DNA from: Mariniphaga sp041687255
GTDB lineage: Bacteria > Bacteroidota > Bacteroidia > Bacteroidales > Prolixibacteraceae
NCBI GenBank assembly: GCA_041687255.1
Contig: JAWLCL010000004.1
Location: 124,001-188,000 of the forward strand
Direction: 5' to 3'
DNA length: 64,000 nt
Both the position numbers and the translations under genes were made by a program. Positions 61,567 to 64,000 of the stretch are shown here, piece by piece. The notes beneath the pieces are model-generated. The model saw only the letters and a list, made by a program, of their open reading frames with translations, searched no databases and had not been told where the DNA came from. Each line of letters starts with the position of its first letter. Position 1 is the stretch's first letter.

Positions 61567-62601
61567 ATGGATATTTTTAAATCGTTTTTGGTAGTATCAA
61601 TGATCATATTTATTGCCTGCGAAAAAGAACCTGTGGAAGAACCTCCTGAGATTTCTGACAGTATGCCGGGAAAGCACATTGTGGATATGGCCATCGACAA
61701 CAACAATGAATTTTTCTACATAACAGCTGAGATTGACACCAGAATTGATGTGCCCGGTTATTCCAGTTATATGCCTATAAGATTGTATTTGTCGAAACGA
61801 TCATCCGAAACAGGGGATTATGAAATTCTGGACAATGACTTTATTGCTGCCAATGAAATAATGTTTGATCGGAAAAACAACCTTTGGGCAAGAAATTCAA
61901 AGAAGATTTACCGAAAGGAAGGAAGCACATTCAGGAAGGTGCTGGAATTGGACGATGATGCGGGGCTGTTTAATTTTTTTTCCGTCGATAAAAGCAACAA
62001 CATCTGGGCAGGCGGTTTTACGCATGGTTTGTATAAAATCGACGATCAACTGAAGGTGGAATTATATACTTCTGAGAATTCACCGCTTCCGAAATCAAGC
62101 ATGACCAGCATTCATATCGATGAAAACAATAACCGGTGGATATCGATGGACGAAAAGGGAGTGCTTAAGATTACCAGTGATGAATGGACCTGGCACAATC
62201 CGGCAACTTCGGATTTAACATCCCAGAGAATATGGAGCCTTACCACCGATTGGGACGGGAATTTATGGATAGGAACAGGGGCTGATAACCTTCCTGTTAA
62301 TCTAATGAAATATGACGGGCAGCACTGGCATACGGTAAAACCAATTGATGGCGATGGTTATGCTGTTACAGGAGCCATTCGTATCCTGCATTCGTTCAAC
62401 GGGAAATTGTATGTTGTTACAGAGCAGACAAAGAATGCTGCCTTTCAGTCAAACCAGTTGCTGGTGTATGATGGCAGTTCGTGGGAGCAGATAATAGAGA
62501 TACCGGAAGATGACGGAATAGCCGATCTTGTTTGGGATGAGGCCAGGCAGGTGGTTTGGGTAAGAACCCTGAATGAAGGAATTTTTAAAATTCCCGGGTG
62601 A
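61567..62601 (+). CDS. Two-component-regulator propeller (Reg_prop) lipoprotein
   Basis: 344 residues. Lipobox IIFIAC gives Cys18. The body has Reg_prop repeats: FDRKNNLWARNSKKIYR, VDKSNNIWAGGFTHGLYKI, IDENNNRWISMDEKGVLKI, TDWDGNLWIGTG and VWDEARQVVWVRTLNEGIFK. The same blades are found in the sensor half of Bacteroidota hybrid two-component systems, but here they stand alone without kinase. An envelope ligand-binding role is likely. Downstream spacing suggests monocistronic transcription. Confidence 0.8.
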   Translation: MDIFKSFLVVSMIIFIACEKEPVEEPPEISDSMPGKHIVDMAIDNNNEFFYITAEIDTRIDVPGYSSYMPIRLYLSKRSSETGDYEILDNDFIAANEIMFDRKNNLWARNSKKIYRKEGSTFRKVLELDDDAGLFNFFSVDKSNNIWAGGFTHGLYKIDDQLKVELYTSENSPLPKSSMTSIHIDENNNRWISMDEKGVLKITSDEWTWHNPATSDLTSQRIWSLTTDWDGNLWIGTGADNLPVNLMKYDGQHWHTVKPIDGDGYAVTGAIRILHSFNGKLYVVTEQTKNAAFQSNQLLVYDGSSWEQIIEIPEDDGIADLVWDEARQVVWVRTLNEGIFKIPG

Positions 62602-62751
62602 GAATTTTATTTTGCACTACATTTTAGGTTGTTTGTCGGGATTATAAAACAGGTTGGTATAAAACTAAAATTTGGTATTCCTGAGTCAGCAATCATCCGG
62701 CAGGAATAAGAGGCAATAAAGATTATCCCTGTTATTAAATAATTTTTTGCA

Positions 62752-63258
62752 TTACTGCTTTTTGTAGTTCGTTTTAATCTTCAGACCCTTTGTCAGGGTT
62801 TGATATACCACACAATACCGCTCAGTCAGTTTTGACAGAGTCTGAATCTGTTCCGAAGTGGCATCGGTATCCAGAATAAATGTAAGGCGGATGGATTTGA
62901 ATCCAACTTCAGCCTCTTTTGAAACACCCAGGGTACCGCGGAAATCAATATCGCCTTCTGCCCGGATTACCGCATCCTTTACTGGAATATCAATGGCTGT
63001 TGCCACTGCATTAAGTGTAACGCCTGCGCAGGCCACCAATGCCTCCAGCAGCATGTCGCCTGAGCAGACAAATAATCCATTTCCCCCTGTGGCCGGATGA
63101 AGCCCGGCATCAACCATTGCCTTGCCGGTTTCCACTTTACAGGATATATCTTCTGAAATTTTACCCTGTGCCTTTAGTGTTACAATTGCCAGCTCCGGAT
63201 TGTCCTTATATTTATTTTTAATGGGAGCCTGTATGGATTTCAATTCTTCTGATTTCAT
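62752..63258 (-). CDS. OsmC-family protein
   Basis: 168 residues. The OsmC/Ohr fold is indicated by the Cys-containing LFVCSGDMLLEALVACAG with two cysteines (positions suitable for the redox pair seen in OsmC-like peroxidases), by GVTLNAVATAIDIPV, and by the terminal YCVVYQTLTKG. Peroxide or thiol-related detoxification is the usual role. The first of the two cysteines lies near the start of the helix rather than in the usual Ohr spacing, so exact subgroup is not clear. Confidence 0.85.
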   Translation of the reverse strand: MKSEELKSIQAPIKNKYKDNPELAIVTLKAQGKISEDISCKVETGKAMVDAGLHPATGGNGLFVCSGDMLLEALVACAGVTLNAVATAIDIPVKDAVIRAEGDIDFRGTLGVSKEAEVGFKSIRLTFILDTDATSEQIQTLSKLTERYCVVYQTLTKGLKIKTNYKKQ

Positions 63259-63483
63259 GGATTGTATTTTAGTATTTTAAAAAAATGAAAGGTTGGAGTT
63301 GGGGTAAATTCAGGAAAGCAAACCTTAAAAATTAACGGATAATGTTTACTCATGGTTACAGGCTGGTAGCAAAAAGCCGGCTTCTTATATCTTCATTTCG
63401 GCTTGTTTTTGCTCCTTCATGCCCTCTTGAACTAATGCCTTTATGCATTGGGTTCATTTATCAGCTGTTCCTTCTTTTTTTCT

Positions 63484-63491
63484 TATTTTTG
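63484..63491 (+). promoter_or_regulatory. Possible promoter element for uvrB
   Basis: TATTTTTG, an exact TANNTTTG, ends only 4 bp before the uvrB ATG. If used, the transcript would start at or near the A of the start codon. Confidence 0.4.
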
Positions 63492-63495
63492 CAGC

Positions 63496-64000
63496 ATGCA
63501 ATTTAAAGTAGTATCGGATTATAAGCCCACTGGCGATCAGCCGGAAGCCATTCGTCAGCTTACAGAGGGGCTGAATGATGGTGAACGGTTTCAGACCTTG
63601 CTGGGAGTTACCGGCTCAGGCAAGACCTTTACCATGGCCAATGTGATTGAAAAGGTGCAGCGGCCTACGCTTATTCTGAGTCATAATAAAACACTGGCGG
63701 CACAGTTGTACGGGGAAATGAAACAATTTTTTCCGGACAATGCCGTGGAATATTTCGTGTCGTATTACGATTACTACCAGCCCGAGGCCTACATGCCTAC
63801 CACCGACACCTACATAGAGAAAGACCTTTCCATTAATCAGGACATTGAAAAGTTGCGGCTGAGCACTACCTCTTCTTTGCTTTCCGGGCGGCGCGATGTG
63901 GTGGTGGTTTCTTCGGTGTCGTGCCTGTATGGTATAGGGAACCCTGATGATTTTCATGCCAACATTACTACTCTGAAGGTGGGGCAGTCGGTTTCACGAA
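63496..64000 (+). CDS. uvrB: UvrB, excinuclease subunit (5' part, cut by window end)
   Basis: The first 168 codons of UvrB, the DNA-damage-verifying helicase of nucleotide excision repair. The product begins MQFKVVSDYKPTGDQPEA; Walker A GVTGSGKTFT, SHNKTLAAQLYGE and YVSYYDYYQPEAYMP-like VSYYDYYQPEAYMP (the beta-hairpin region that inserts between DNA strands) are clear. The frame continues past the window without a stop. The ATG is the only sensible start because the next in-frame ATG lies beyond Walker A. Confidence 0.97.
   Translation, partial: MQFKVVSDYKPTGDQPEAIRQLTEGLNDGERFQTLLGVTGSGKTFTMANVIEKVQRPTLILSHNKTLAAQLYGEMKQFFPDNAVEYFVSYYDYYQPEAYMPTTDTYIEKDLSINQDIEKLRLSTTSSLLSGRRDVVVVSSVSCLYGIGNPDDFHANITTLKVGQSVSR

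Overview
The window looks like chromosomal DNA of a Bacteroidota bacterium, most likely class Bacteroidia (Bacteroidales/Marinilabiliales type). The grounds are a complete Bat (aerotolerance-type) operon, a protein with a type B type IX secretion C-terminal domain, PF06580/LytTR signalling, GIN-domain, GH92 and Reg_prop proteins, A/T-rich leaders with few Shine-Dalgarno sites, and several copies of the Bacteroidota promoter element TANNTTTG. No tRNA, rRNA, CRISPR array, prophage or intact insertion sequence was seen. The genus was not determined.

Layout. 1-5.4 kb: SNF2-family ATPase, phosphofructokinase, NYN-LOTUS protein. 5.5-14 kb (minus): moxR-DUF58-DUF4381-like-batA-batB-batC-batD-batE, with a possible promoter upstream of moxR. 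14.1-15.7 kb: divergent Hsp20 and TruA. 16.1-19.7 kb: three secreted proteins, the last with a T9SS sorting domain. 19.9-22.4 kb (minus): MBOAT O-acyltransferase and SGNH-like partner. 22.4-23.3 kb: gene-free DNA with the tail of a dead REP-associated (Y1) transposase and a palindrome also found at 3.1 and 54.1 kb. 23.3-27.1 kb: two small unknowns and ClpB. 27.3-35.4 kb (minus): AraC-type regulator with an unusual sensory part, cupin, SMP-30-like lipoprotein, FAD oxidoreductase, two duplicated TPR proteins. 35.6-37.8 kb: GH92 mannosidase. 38.9-42.9 kb: three PF06580 kinases, the third degenerate, and a LytTR regulator. 42.9-48.6 kb: metabolic and envelope genes (class IV aminotransferase, YqhD-like dehydrogenase, GIN protein, S41 peptidase). 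48.6-55.6 kb: PgpH-like HD phosphohydrolase, NlpC/P60 hydrolase with a coupled 30-residue membrane peptide, Nudix, M28 peptidase, membrane protein, Rossmann protein. 55.9-58.7 kb: an unrecognised four-gene module. 59-62.6 kb: secreted and lipoprotein beta-propellers and a membrane protein. 62.7-64 kb: OsmC and the start of uvrB.

The best candidate for an undescribed system is the module at 55,965-58,717. Its first two genes share a nearly identical glycine-rich N-terminal motif of about 30 residues and then diverge completely, an arrangement reminiscent of paired amyloid-signalling motifs. They are followed by a lipoprotein and a small helical protein. The second candidate is the regulator/oxidoreductase/TPR cluster at 27,336-35,444. 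The third is the palindrome family, which may be REP elements left by the decayed transposase.

All assignments come from reading motifs and gene order by eye; no database search was run.
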